NCBI RefSeq assembly: GCF_045984285.3 | Contig: NZ_JBJQIK030000004.1 | Coordinates: 500,111 to 564,110 of the forward strand | Origin: Rugamonas sp045984285 | GTDB lineage: Bacteria > Pseudomonadota > Gammaproteobacteria > Burkholderiales > Burkholderiaceae_D | Length of the DNA stretch: 64,000 bases | Direction: 5' to 3' | Part shown: in pieces, positions 16,451-25,704 of the stretch | How the letters are laid out: the number at the start of each line of letters is the position of its first letter | Numbering within the stretch: the stretch's first letter is position 1 | Position numbers and translations under genes: made by a program | Notes under the pieces: generated by a model | Told to the model about the DNA's origin: nothing | The model's input: only the letters and a program-made list of their open reading frames with translations | The model's database searches: none

Positions 16451-17893
16451 ATGAACGAACTACACACTGATGTCGCCATCATCGGCGCCGGCACTGCCGG
16501 ACTGACGGCCTACCGCGCTGCCCGCGCCGCAGGCAAACGTGCGGTGCTGATCGAGGGCGGGCCCTACGGCACCACCTGCGCCCGCGTGGGCTGCATGCCC
16601 AGCAAGCTGCTGATCGCGGCGGCCGAAGCGGCCCACACGGCCGAAAAAGCGGAGGCTTTCGGCGTCCATGCCGGCCCGGTGCGCATCGATGGCGAAGCGG
16701 TGATGGCGCGCGTGCGCAGCGAGCGCGACCGCTTTGTCGGCTTCGTGCTGGAAGGCGTGGACGAGATTCCGGCCGAGGACAAGCTGCGTGGCTACGCGCG
16801 CTTTACGGCGCCGGACCGGCTGCTGGTCGGCGACCACACCGCAGTGCAGGCCGAACGCATTGTGATTGCCACCGGCTCCTCGCCCATCGTGCCGGAAGAA
16901 TGGCGCAAGGCCGGCCCCGGCGTCATCAGCAGCGACGCCGTGTTCGAATGGACTACCCTGCCGGAATCGGTGGCCGTCATCGGCACCGGCGTGATCGGCC
17001 TGGAGCTGGGCCAGGCCCTGCACCGGCTCGGCGTACGGGTCGCCATCGTTGCGCGCGGCAGCAGCGTGGCCCAGCTGGGCGATCCGGAAGTACTGAAAAC
17101 GGCCGGCGCCGTGCTGGCCGAGGAACTCGACCTGCGCTTCCAGACCCAGGTGGTGAGCGTGGAGGCCGATGGTGGCCAGCTGGCCTTGACCACGCGGGGC
17201 GCGGATGGCGAAGAGCGGCGCGAGCGCTTCCAGTTTGTGCTGGCCGCCATCGGCCGCGAGCCGAACGTGCACGCCCTGGGCCTGGAATACGCGGGCATCG
17301 AGCGCGACCGGCGCGGCATTCCGCTGTACGACCGCCACACCATGCAATGCGGCGCCAGCCCCATCTTCATCGCGGGCGACGCCAACGACGAACTGCCCCT
17401 GCTGGGGGAGGCCGCCGACCAGGGCCGCATCGCGGGCCACAACGCCGCGCTTTACCCGCAGGTGGAGCCCGGCCTGCGCCGCACGCCGCTCACCATCGCC
17501 TTCACCGAACCGAATATCGTCACCCTCGGCGCGGACTACCGCGACCTGTGCGCCAGCCATCATGGCCGCTTCGCTGTGGGACATGTGTCCTTCGCCAACC
17601 AGGGGCGCAGCCGCGTGATGCTGCAAAACCGGGGACTGCTGCGCGTCTACGGCGAATACGGCAGCGGCCGTTTCCTGGGCGCCGAAATGATCGGCCCGCG
17701 CACCGAGCATATCGGCCACCTGCTGGCCTGGTCGGTGCAGGCGGGCCTGACGGTGAAAGCCATGCTGGACATGCCCTTCTACCATCCGGTAGTCGAGGAA
17801 GGCCTGCGCACCGCCCTGCGCGACCTGGCCCAGCAGCTGGCCCGGCCGCCCGGCAGCGAGCCGGATTGTCCCGACTGCACCCCCGGCCCGTGA
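16451..17893 (+). CDS. Dihydrolipoamide-dehydrogenase-family flavoprotein
   Basis: A 480-residue class I pyridine-nucleotide disulfide oxidoreductase. Motifs in order: FAD-binding GAGTAGL near the N-terminus, the redox-active pair Cys43-Cys48 in CARVGCMPSK, NAD-binding GTGVIGLELGQ, the second FAD motif FIAGDAN, and a C-terminal dimerisation domain ending with YHPVVEEGLR, which holds the catalytic His-Glu. There is no lipoyl domain and no E1/E2 genes nearby, so it is not clearly the E3 of a 2-oxoacid complex; a stand-alone thiol or quinone reductase is equally possible. It is divergent from the argP-like gene. Confidence 0.88.
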   Translation: MNELHTDVAIIGAGTAGLTAYRAARAAGKRAVLIEGGPYGTTCARVGCMPSKLLIAAAEAAHTAEKAEAFGVHAGPVRIDGEAVMARVRSERDRFVGFVLEGVDEIPAEDKLRGYARFTAPDRLLVGDHTAVQAERIVIATGSSPIVPEEWRKAGPGVISSDAVFEWTTLPESVAVIGTGVIGLELGQALHRLGVRVAIVARGSSVAQLGDPEVLKTAGAVLAEELDLRFQTQVVSVEADGGQLALTTRGADGEERRERFQFVLAAIGREPNVHALGLEYAGIERDRRGIPLYDRHTMQCGASPIFIAGDANDELPLLGEAADQGRIAGHNAALYPQVEPGLRRTPLTIAFTEPNIVTLGADYRDLCASHHGRFAVGHVSFANQGRSRVMLQNRGLLRVYGEYGSGRFLGAEMIGPRTEHIGHLLAWSVQAGLTVKAMLDMPFYHPVVEEGLRTALRDLAQQLARPPGSEPDCPDCTPGP

Positions 17894-18026
17894 GGCAAAA
17901 ACAACAGCTGCATCGCGCGCTATTGAAATTTAGCCATAAAGCTTGAAAATTTGCTATAGACTCTTGATTCTTGGCAATATTCGTCCGCAGAAGACGAGCT
18001 ACACTATAAGAATCAAGAGGGGCGGC

Positions 18027-19139
18027 ATGGGCATCCGGCGACTGACATATGGCGATATCCGCGAGGGGGAAACCGTCGCGTGGGACGTCTATGGCGAAAA
18101 TGGTTCGCTGCTGGTGCGCAAGGGCCACCGCATTGCCAACGAAGCCCAGGTCGAAAGCCTGGTGGCGCGCGGCTTCATCGAAGACCTCAGCATGCCTTCC
18201 GAACTTGCGCCCAAGGCCGCCGAACCGGTGTCGGCGCTGCGCCTGCTGACCCAGGCAACCGGCCATCTGGCCCCCGTATTGCAGGGCATCGTCAGCGGCG
18301 CCAGCAATGTGCGTCCCCTGCTGGAAGATATTGCCAGCCTTATCATCAAAGCCGTCGAAGTCAGCGACGAAGTGGCCGCCGCCAGCGTGCTGCATAACCA
18401 GCGCAGCGGACCCTACCGCGTGCGCCATTGCGTCGACACGGCCGTGGTGGCGCTGATTGCGGCGCGCGCCATCAAGCGCAGCGAAGAGGAAACCCGCAGC
18501 ATGGTGCTGGCCGCGCTCACCATGAACGTGGGCATGCACAATGTGCCCGAACAGGGCGAGCTGTCGGAAGCCGACCAGGCCGTGGTGCGCGCGCATCCGA
18601 ACACCGGTTCGGCGCTGCTGCGCCAGGCCGGCATCGACGATGAACTATGGCTGCTGTGCGTACAGGCCCATCATGAGAATGAAGACGGCAGCGGCTATCC
18701 GGCCGGGCTCAAGGGTGAGGAGATTCCCGCGCCCGCCAAGCTGCTGGCGCTGGCCGACCGCTACTGCGCCCGCGTGGCCGACCGCGCCAGGCGGCGCGCC
18801 ATGCTGCCCAACCTGGCGCTGCGCGACATCCTGCTGGAAGCGCGCCAGGGCCTGGACGCGCAGCTGAGCGCAGTGCTGATCCGTGAGCTGGGGGTGTACC
18901 CGATCGGCACCTTCGTGCGCCTGCAGAACGGGGAAATCGGTGTGGTATGGCGGCGCGGCAGCAATTCCACCACGCCGCGCGTACTGTCCATGATAGGCCC
19001 GCGCGGCGCGCCGCTGGAGCCCTTCCTGCAGCGCGATACCCGCGTGGAGATGAACAGCATCCGCGATGTGCTCAGCGCGGAACAGGCGCAGATAGAGCTG
19101 CGCATGGAAACGGCCTGGGGCCGCGCCGCCGCGCCCTAA
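18027..19139 (+). CDS. Degenerate HD-GYP domain protein
   Basis: A 370-residue protein resembling c-di-GMP phosphodiesterases of the HD-GYP type. ATG 18027 follows GAGGGG; the longer frame upstream has no ribosome site. The N-terminal 100 residues resemble the domain often preceding HD-GYP in Burkholderiales. In the HD-GYP part the HHENEDGSGYPAGLKGEEIP segment is intact, but the HDxGK position reads MNVGM and the later ADxxDAL reads ADRYCARV. Loss of the metal-binding His-Asp pair suggests an inactive enzyme that may act as a c-di-GMP-responsive or protein-binding module. Confidence 0.85.
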   Translation: MGIRRLTYGDIREGETVAWDVYGENGSLLVRKGHRIANEAQVESLVARGFIEDLSMPSELAPKAAEPVSALRLLTQATGHLAPVLQGIVSGASNVRPLLEDIASLIIKAVEVSDEVAAASVLHNQRSGPYRVRHCVDTAVVALIAARAIKRSEEETRSMVLAALTMNVGMHNVPEQGELSEADQAVVRAHPNTGSALLRQAGIDDELWLLCVQAHHENEDGSGYPAGLKGEEIPAPAKLLALADRYCARVADRARRRAMLPNLALRDILLEARQGLDAQLSAVLIRELGVYPIGTFVRLQNGEIGVVWRRGSNSTTPRVLSMIGPRGAPLEPFLQRDTRVEMNSIRDVLSAEQAQIELRMETAWGRAAAP

Positions 19140-19618
19140 TTCAGCAGGGCATCCAGCCGGCCTTCTTCGGCGAGGGCGCGCAGCACGCGGATGGTGTCGA
19201 TATCCGATTCCTGGTAGGCCGAGCGGCGGAACTCGTCATACATGGCGTTGGCTTCGTCGGTCGCGGCATCATGGTTGTCGTCGTACTCGAAGCGTACATA
19301 CAGGCGGTCCGGCTGCGGTTCCTCGATGGTCATGGTCAGGCTGGACTTGCTGATCTCGCCCTGCGCCGCCACTTCCACCCGCACCCGGTGCGGGTATTCC
19401 AGCAGCACGCGGTCATTGATGACCAGGTCGCCGTAGCGCTGCACCCGGCTGAAACTGGTTTCGCTGCGGTCGGCAATCGTGCATTCGTCCAGGTGCGGCA
19501 CGAACAGTTTCGGCGACTCCGCGCGCAGCACCAGGCCGCGCCACAGCTGCTCGTGGCTGATGGTATCGATCAGCGGGTTCAGCGGATCGTTGATTTCAAT
19601 GAGGTGCTCAAATTTCAT
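19136..19618 (-). CDS. DUF1857 / SRPBCC-fold protein (AtaL-like)
   Basis: A 160-residue protein starting MKFEHLIEINDPLNPLIDTI. The N-terminal half and the segment LWRGLVLRAESPKLFVPHLDECTI match the AtaL-like SRPBCC family (DUF1857), hydrophobic-pocket proteins of the Bet v1 superfamily with no settled substrate. The much longer open frame running upstream on this strand is only the antisense of rep. It is divergent from rep, and its stop overlaps the stop of the HD-GYP gene. Confidence 0.85.
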   Translation of the reverse strand: MKFEHLIEINDPLNPLIDTISHEQLWRGLVLRAESPKLFVPHLDECTIADRSETSFSRVQRYGDLVINDRVLLEYPHRVRVEVAAQGEISKSSLTMTIEEPQPDRLYVRFEYDDNHDAATDEANAMYDEFRRSAYQESDIDTIRVLRALAEEGRLDALLN

Positions 19619-19732
19619 AGTGCTGGCTCTTAAAAGAGGAGGCTTGATGCCACTATATTCTGCCGCAGGCCCAAATATCAATGCTTGTCGCGTTACAATG
19701 ACCGGCTGAGTTGTTCCTTCCTGCCTGAAATC

Positions 19733-21793
19733 ATGTCCAATGCACCACAATTTGGCCTTAACGGGCCGCAAAGCGAAGCCGTGCTGTATCTCGACGGTCC
19801 CGCCCTTGTGCTGGCGGGCGCGGGGTCCGGCAAGACGCGCGTCATCACGCAGAAGATCACGCACCTGATCGAAGACCGCGGCTACGATCCGCGCACCATC
19901 GCCGCGCTGACCTTCACCAACAAGGCCGCGCTGGAAATGCAGGAGCGTGTGGGCAAGATGCTCAAGCAGCCGCGCCAGGCCAAGCTGCTGACCGTGTCCA
20001 CCTTCCACTCGCTGGGCGTGAAGATACTGCGGCAGGAAGCCAACCACCTGGGCCTGAAGGACCGCTTCTCCATCATGGACAGCGACGACTGCTATTCGCT
20101 GGTGCAGGATCTTGCCATCACCACGGACAAGCAGCTGATCCGCCGCATCCAGAACGATATCTCGCTGTGGAAGAACGGCCTGGTCACGCCAGAGCTGGCG
20201 CTGCGCAACGCGCAGACCGAAGACGAAGCGCAGTCGGCGCGCATCTACGCCAGCTACGTCGCCACCCTGTCGGCCTACCAGGCGGTGGACTTCGATGACC
20301 TGATCCGCCTGCCGGTGGAACTGTTCCGCAACGTGGACACGGTGCGCGACAAATGGCAGCGTCGCCTGCGCTACCTGCTGGTGGACGAATACCAGGACAC
20401 CAACACCTGCCAGTACGAACTGGTGAAGCTGATGGTCACGGGCCTCGGCAAGAAGCCCATGTTCACGGCGGTGGGCGACGACGACCAGGCCATTTACGCG
20501 TGGCGCGGCGCCACCATTGAAAACCTGAGTAACCTCAAGGTCGACTTCCCCGACCTCAAGTTGATCAAGCTGGAACAGAACTACCGCTCCACCACGCGCA
20601 TCCTGCAGGCGGCGAACGCCGTCATCTCGAACAATCCCAAGCTGTTCGAGAAGGCGCTGTGGTCCGAGCACGGCCTCGGCGAACCGATCAAGGTGCACGC
20701 GATGGCGAACGACGAGCAGGAGGCCGAGCAGGTTGCCATCATGATCTCGGCCGACCATTTCGAGCGCAAGAACAAGTGGTCCGACTACGCGATCCTCTAT
20801 CGCGGCAATCACCAGGCGCGCGTGATCGAGCAGGCGCTGCGCAACCAGCGCATTCCCTACACCATCTCCGGCGGCCAGAGCTTCTTCGACAAGGCGGAAA
20901 TCAAGGACATCATCGCCTACCTGCGCCTGCTGGCCAACCAGGACGATGACCCGGCCTTCATCCGCGCCGTGACCACGCCGCGCCGCGGCATCGGCCAGTC
21001 CACGCTGGAAGTGCTGGGCGCCTTCTCGGGCCAGTGGCAATGCTCGCTGTTCGAAGCCGTGTTCAAGGGCGGCATCGAAGCGAAGCTGAACGACCGCCAG
21101 TTGAAGCCCTTGCGCGATTTCTGCAACTTCATCAACAACCTGGAATCGCGCGCCAGCCGTCCCGGTCCTTCCGGCAGCGGCGACAATGCGGCGCAGGTGC
21201 TGGACGACCTGATGGAAGCCATCAATTACGAGCACTACCTGTACGACTCCTTCGAAGAGCGCGCGGCGCAGAGCAAGTTCCAGAACGTGCTCGATTTCGT
21301 GAACTGGCTGAAGGACCGCGGCCGCGGCGGCAAGGACCGCGAGGGCGAAGAACGCAATGTGCTGGAGCTCACGCAGATGGTGGCGCTGATGTCCATGCTG
21401 GAGGGGAAGGACGAAGACCCCGATGCGATCCGCATGTCCACCCTGCACGCCTCGAAAGGGCTGGAGTACCCGCACGTGTTCCTGGTCGGTGTGGAGGAAG
21501 GCATCCTGCCGCATAAGGGCGATCCGGATGCGCCGGTGGAAACGCTGGCCCAGCGCATCGAGGAAGAACGGCGCCTGATGTATGTGGGTATCACGCGCGC
21601 GCAGCGCACCCTCCAGCTCACGTGGTGCAAAAAACGCAAGCGTGCCGGTGAACAGGTGCATTGCGACGTCTCGCGCTTCATCGCGGAGATGCAGCTGGAT
21701 GTTGGCGATGCGCCGCCGAAGGAATCTGAGGTGTTAACGCCACGCGAACGGCTCGCGCGCATGAAAGAGTTACTTTCTGCTCCCAGAAGTTAA
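19733..21793 (+). CDS. rep: ATP-dependent DNA helicase Rep (UvrD/Rep superfamily 1A)
   Basis: Rep unwinds DNA 3'-5' and clears protein roadblocks ahead of the replisome. The 686-residue product has motif I LAGAGSGKTRVI, Ia TFTNKAALEM, motif II VDEYQDTN, motif III GDDDQAIYAWRGA, motif IV QNYRST, motif V STLHASKGLEYPHVFLVG and motif VI YVGITRAQ. The length matches Rep (about 670) and is shorter than UvrD or PcrA with their C-terminal extensions. ATG 19733 gives MSNAPQFGLNGPQSEAV; the longer frame to 19685 has no ribosome site. Confidence 0.93.
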   Translation: MSNAPQFGLNGPQSEAVLYLDGPALVLAGAGSGKTRVITQKITHLIEDRGYDPRTIAALTFTNKAALEMQERVGKMLKQPRQAKLLTVSTFHSLGVKILRQEANHLGLKDRFSIMDSDDCYSLVQDLAITTDKQLIRRIQNDISLWKNGLVTPELALRNAQTEDEAQSARIYASYVATLSAYQAVDFDDLIRLPVELFRNVDTVRDKWQRRLRYLLVDEYQDTNTCQYELVKLMVTGLGKKPMFTAVGDDDQAIYAWRGATIENLSNLKVDFPDLKLIKLEQNYRSTTRILQAANAVISNNPKLFEKALWSEHGLGEPIKVHAMANDEQEAEQVAIMISADHFERKNKWSDYAILYRGNHQARVIEQALRNQRIPYTISGGQSFFDKAEIKDIIAYLRLLANQDDDPAFIRAVTTPRRGIGQSTLEVLGAFSGQWQCSLFEAVFKGGIEAKLNDRQLKPLRDFCNFINNLESRASRPGPSGSGDNAAQVLDDLMEAINYEHYLYDSFEERAAQSKFQNVLDFVNWLKDRGRGGKDREGEERNVLELTQMVALMSMLEGKDEDPDAIRMSTLHASKGLEYPHVFLVGVEEGILPHKGDPDAPVETLAQRIEEERRLMYVGITRAQRTLQLTWCKKRKRAGEQVHCDVSRFIAEMQLDVGDAPPKESEVLTPRERLARMKELLSAPRS

Positions 21794-21854
21794 TGTTCCG
21801 GTGCTAGGATGGGTTACGCCATCCGGCGCTACATAACTATATGGGAGACTTGAA

Positions 21855-22319
21855 ATGATTGACTTTTCTGCACGTAAGCTGCTGCTCGCCGGCGTGATCG
21901 CCGCCGTTTCCGTCACCGCCGGCGCGGCGGAGATGGCCACCAAACCGGAAGCCGAAGCCATGGTGCGCAAGGCCGTGGCCTACCTGAAAGCGAACGGCCG
22001 CGACAAGACCTTCGCCGAGGCAAGCAAAAAAGACGGCCAGTTCGTGGACCGCGACCTGTACATCACCATCTACACCACCGACGGCACGGTGCAGGCGCAC
22101 GGCGCCAACGCCCGCATGATCGGCAAGAACACACTGGAAATGAAGGACGTCGACGGCAAGGCCTTCATCAAGGAGCGTATGGCCATCGCCGCGAAGAAGG
22201 CGCCGTTCTGGCAGGAATACAAGTTCACCAATCCGGTCAGCGGCAAGATCGAACCGAAAGCCATGTACTGCATTCCCGAAGCAGACCTCGTGCTGTGCGG
22301 CGGTGTCTATCTGAAGTAA
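21855..22319 (+). CDS. Secreted single Cache-domain protein
   Basis: A 154-residue protein with a signal peptide (residues 1-24, ending AGAA) and one sCache_2-type sensor domain: KAVAYLKANGRDKTFAEASKKDGQFVDRDLYI, then a GTVQAHGAN turn, the conserved LEMKDVDGKAFIKE and the WQEYKFTNPVSGKIEPK ending. Such domains normally bind small carboxylates in the extracellular part of chemoreceptors or kinases; here the domain is free and periplasmic, so it may be a binding protein or a co-sensor. No partner receptor is adjacent. Confidence 0.85.
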   Translation: MIDFSARKLLLAGVIAAVSVTAGAAEMATKPEAEAMVRKAVAYLKANGRDKTFAEASKKDGQFVDRDLYITIYTTDGTVQAHGANARMIGKNTLEMKDVDGKAFIKERMAIAAKKAPFWQEYKFTNPVSGKIEPKAMYCIPEADLVLCGGVYLK

Positions 22320-22335
22320 TCTGAAGTAAGATGCG

Positions 22336-22360
22336 GGGCCGCGCCGATACGGCGCGGCCC
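22336..22360 (+). terminator. GC-rich hairpin before slyX
   Basis: GGGCCGCGCC and GGCGCGGCCC form a perfect 10-bp stem around a 5-base loop, 16 bases past the Cache gene and 18 bases before slyX. It is not followed by a T-run, so it looks more like an attenuator or an mRNA-end stabiliser than a classic terminator. Just before it, a 10-base CTGAAGTAAx unit is tandemly duplicated at the Cache stop codon. Confidence 0.4.
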
Positions 22361-22378
22361 AATCGCGGAGAACAAGCA

Positions 22379-22579
22379 GTGAGCAGTGAAGACCGTTTCA
22401 TCGATATCGAAATCAAGCTGGCGCACCAGGAAGACCTGGTGGAGTCCCTGAACCAGCGCGTCTACGAGCAGCAAAAACAGATCGACAAGCTGGAAGCCAT
22501 GCTGCAGGCCCTGGCCGAGCATATGCGCAACCGCGACGCGAACCAGCAGCCGCTGAACGAGCGTCCGCCGCATTACTGA
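22379..22579 (+). CDS. slyX: SlyX family protein
   Basis: A 66-residue coiled-coil protein of the SlyX family: DRFIDIEIKLAHQEDLVESLNQRVYEQQKQIDKLEAML is the hallmark heptad region, and the C-terminus ends RPPHY as in homologues. I use GTG 22379, which has GGAG 8 bases upstream; the earlier in-frame start has none. The function of SlyX is not established. Confidence 0.9.
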   Translation: MSSEDRFIDIEIKLAHQEDLVESLNQRVYEQQKQIDKLEAMLQALAEHMRNRDANQQPLNERPPHY

Positions 22580-22673
22580 TCGTTCGTCGGCGCCGGATGC
22601 AGTTCATCCACGCGGTACGGACATTCGTCGGAAAAGCACTGGCGCCAGCGCCTGCAGCGGCTATGCTGCGCGC

Positions 22674-23504
22674 ATGAAAACATTCATCCTCCTTCTTTCC
22701 CTTGCATCGGCCAGCGCTGTCGCCGCGCCATGCAGCGAACGCCTGATCCCCTACACCACGCCCATCGAAAAGCCGGAATACCAGCTGTCGCTGGCCTCCG
22801 GGGCAGGACAGCTGTCCTACTTCGGCGCCCGGCATTCCTCCGATCCTGCGGACAAGCAGTTCGCGGAAATCGAGCGCCAGTGGAATGCCCAGCGTCCGCA
22901 AGTCGCCTTCTACGAAGGGCCGAACCGTCCGCTGCCCGCCGGCCGTGAAGATGCCATCCGCCAGGCCGGCGAATCGGGTTTCCTGCGCTGGCTGGCGGCA
23001 CGCGACGGCGCGGAACTGCGCCGTCTTGAACCGGATCCGAAGGACGAAACCGCCCACCTGCTCAAGCACTTCAGCGCCGACCAGGTGGGCCTGTTCTTCA
23101 CCCTGCGCGAGGCTGCACGCCTGCGCGAGCGGCGCAATATGGGCGAGGCGGAGATCACGAAGGCCATAGACCAGCTGCTGGAACGCGCCGCGGGCCTGGG
23201 CCTGAATGCCATTCCTTTCCGTACTTCCGCCGATGTGGCCCAGGCTTACCGCCGCTATTGGCAGGAGCCTGCGCAATGGTGGCAGGCTCCGTCGCGCTGG
23301 TTCGATCCGGCGGCGAAATCGGCCGATACTGGCGGCGTGTTCACCAACGAGGTCAATGCGCAGTCCAGCGCCTTCCGCAATATCACGATGGTGGAACGCC
23401 TCGCTGCTGCCGTCCGTGAAGGAAAGAAGGTGTTTGCCGTGGTGGGGCGCGACCACGTGTCGCACCAGGCGGATGCGCTGCGCTGCACAATCGCCACGCC
23501 GTAA
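22674..23504 (+). CDS. Exported protein of unknown function, TraB/GumN-like pattern
   Basis: A 276-residue protein with a signal peptide (residues 1-17, SAVAAP). The mature part has a YFGARHSSDPADKQFAEIERQW segment early and VERLAAAVREGKKVFAVVGRDHVSHQADALR at the end. A histidine-containing strand early and a GRDH strand late recall TraB/GumN-type or ChaN-like proteins, but the match is not firm. It sits between slyX and the M3 peptidase pair, with 74 bases before the first of those. Substrate and role unknown. Confidence 0.55.
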   Translation: MKTFILLLSLASASAVAAPCSERLIPYTTPIEKPEYQLSLASGAGQLSYFGARHSSDPADKQFAEIERQWNAQRPQVAFYEGPNRPLPAGREDAIRQAGESGFLRWLAARDGAELRRLEPDPKDETAHLLKHFSADQVGLFFTLREAARLRERRNMGEAEITKAIDQLLERAAGLGLNAIPFRTSADVAQAYRRYWQEPAQWWQAPSRWFDPAAKSADTGGVFTNEVNAQSSAFRNITMVERLAAAVREGKKVFAVVGRDHVSHQADALRCTIATP

Positions 23505-23578
23505 TCTCCCTGCTATGATCGTGAGTTCACACGCCGCCGGAACTGGCGGCGTCCGATTGGCGTTCTACGGACCACGAT

Positions 23579-25690
23579 ATGACCAGACCAGCAATGATCG
23601 TTCTCGCCGCCAGCATGGGGCTCGCATTCGCAAACATCGCCTGCGCCGCCCCGGCCGCCGCCGCTGCAAACCCCTTCTTCAAGGCCAGCACCCTGCCGCT
23701 GCAGTATCCTGCCTTCGACAAGATCCGCAACGAGCACTTCGCGCCCGCCTTCAAGGCCGGCATGGAGCAGGAGCTGAAGGAAGTGGCGGCCATCGCCAAT
23801 AATCCGAAACCGGCCACCTTCGAGAACACCGTTGTGGCGCTGGAGCGCGGAGGCCAGTTGCTGCGCCGCGTGCGCACCGCATTCAGCAACCTGCAGGGCG
23901 CGAATACCAATGACGCGCTGGACGCGATCGACCAGGAAATGTCGCCCAAGCTGGCTGCACACGCCGACGCCATCTACCTGAACGCCAAACTGTTCCAGCG
24001 CATCCAGTCGCTGTACGACAAGCGCGACAAGCTGAGCCTCGATGCCGAATCGGCCTACCTGCTCGAACGCTACCACCTGGACTTCGTGCGCGCCGGCGCC
24101 AAGCTGAATGCGGCCGACAAGGAAAAGCTGAAAGCCCTGAACGGCCAGATCGCCACGCTGCAAACCACCTTCACCCAGAACGTGCTGAAGGAAACCAATG
24201 CCTCCGCCCTGGTGGTCGACACGCGCGAAGAACTGGCCGGCATGTCCGAAGCCGCCATCAACGCCGCCGCCGCTGCAGCCAAGGAGCGCGGCCTGGCGGG
24301 CAAATATGTGATCGCGCTGATGAACACCACCGGCCAGCCGCCGCTGGCGGAGCTGACCAACGAAAGCGTGCGCGCCCGCCTGATGGCGGCGTCGCAGGCG
24401 CGCGGCAGCCATGGCGGAGAATTCGACAACCGCGAAGTGGTGCGCAAGCTGGCCACGCTGCGCGCCGATCAGGCGGTCCTGCTGGGCTACGAAAACTTCG
24501 CAGCGTACTCGCTGGAAGACCAGACCGCGAAAACCCCGGCCAATGTGAACAAGCTGCTGGCCGAACTGGCCAAACCTGCGGTGAACAATGCCCGCCGCGA
24601 AGGCGCCGACCTGGAAGCCCTTGCAGGCAAGCCGGTGACGGCCGCCGACTGGGCCTTCTACACCGACAAGGTGCGCGCCCAGCGCTACGCCTTCGACGAG
24701 AAGCAGCTCAAGCCCTACTTCGAACTGGACAGCGTGCTGCAGAACGGCGTGTTCTTCGCCGCCACCCGCCTGTACGGCATCACTTTCAAGGAGCGCAAGG
24801 ATCTGCCGGTCTATAACCCGGATGTGCGCGTGTTCGACGTCTACGATGCCGACGGCAAGCAGCTCGCCATCTTCATCGCCGACATGTACGCCCGCAGCAA
24901 CAAGCAGGGCGGCGCATGGATGAACGAATACGTGTCGCAATCGAAGCTGATGGGCACCAGGCCTGTCGTCGCAAACCACCTGAACATCCCCAAGCCGCCT
25001 GCGGGCGAACCTACGCTGCTGACCTTCGATGAAGTGCGCACCGCTTTCCACGAATTCGGCCACGCGCTGCATGGCATGTTCTCGGACGTGAAATACCCGC
25101 GCTTCGCCGGCCCGAGCGTGCCGCGCGATTTCGTCGAGTACCCGTCGCAGGTCAACGAGATGTGGGCCGTATGGCCGGAAGTGCTGGCCAACTACGCCAA
25201 GCATTACAAGACCGGCGAAGCGATGCCGAAGGAATTGCTGGACAAGGTCATGGCCTCGCGCAAGTTCAACCAGGGCTTCACCACCACCGAATACCTGGCC
25301 GCGTCGCTGCTGGACCAGCGCTGGCACCAGCTCAAGCCTGCGCAAGTGCCTTCCGACGTGCTGGCCTTTGAAGCTGCGGCGCTGAAGGATGCCGGCGTGG
25401 ACTACGCGCTGGTGCCGCCGCGCTACCGCACCACCTACTTCTCTCACGCCTTCTCCGGCGGCTACTCGGCGGGCTACTACGCCTACCTGTGGTCGGAAAA
25501 GCTGGATGCGGACAGCGTGGAATGGTTCAAGGAAAACGGCGGCCTGCTGCGCAAGAACGGCGACTGGTTCCGCAAAACCCTGCTGTCGCGCGGCGGCACC
25601 GCCGACGCCATGGAACTGTTCCATAACTTCCGCGGCCGCGATGCCGTGATCGAACCGCTGCTGGAACGCCGCGGCCTGAACGCCAAATAA
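23579..25690 (+). CDS. M3 family oligopeptidase (dipeptidyl carboxypeptidase-like), copy 1
   Basis: A 703-residue zinc metallopeptidase of family M3. The zinc motif is HEFGH (His491, Glu492, His495), followed by the expected glutamate in the EYPSQVNEMW region. A signal peptide (about residues 1-24, IACAAP) predicts a periplasmic enzyme that trims short peptides, like Dcp in other Gram-negatives. The N-terminal helical lid and the C-terminal FSGGYSAGYYAYLWSE signature are intact. The next gene is a full-length paralogue 14 bases downstream. Confidence 0.93.
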   Translation: MTRPAMIVLAASMGLAFANIACAAPAAAAANPFFKASTLPLQYPAFDKIRNEHFAPAFKAGMEQELKEVAAIANNPKPATFENTVVALERGGQLLRRVRTAFSNLQGANTNDALDAIDQEMSPKLAAHADAIYLNAKLFQRIQSLYDKRDKLSLDAESAYLLERYHLDFVRAGAKLNAADKEKLKALNGQIATLQTTFTQNVLKETNASALVVDTREELAGMSEAAINAAAAAAKERGLAGKYVIALMNTTGQPPLAELTNESVRARLMAASQARGSHGGEFDNREVVRKLATLRADQAVLLGYENFAAYSLEDQTAKTPANVNKLLAELAKPAVNNARREGADLEALAGKPVTAADWAFYTDKVRAQRYAFDEKQLKPYFELDSVLQNGVFFAATRLYGITFKERKDLPVYNPDVRVFDVYDADGKQLAIFIADMYARSNKQGGAWMNEYVSQSKLMGTRPVVANHLNIPKPPAGEPTLLTFDEVRTAFHEFGHALHGMFSDVKYPRFAGPSVPRDFVEYPSQVNEMWAVWPEVLANYAKHYKTGEAMPKELLDKVMASRKFNQGFTTTEYLAASLLDQRWHQLKPAQVPSDVLAFEAAALKDAGVDYALVPPRYRTTYFSHAFSGGYSAGYYAYLWSEKLDADSVEWFKENGGLLRKNGDWFRKTLLSRGGTADAMELFHNFRGRDAVIEPLLERRGLNAK

Positions 25691-25704
25691 GAAGGATCTG
25701 CTGA

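Noticed and set aside
19619..21661. N-terminal extension of the DUF1857 gene to 841 residues
   Set aside because: The extension is antisense to rep; the protein begins at MKFEHL as in its family.
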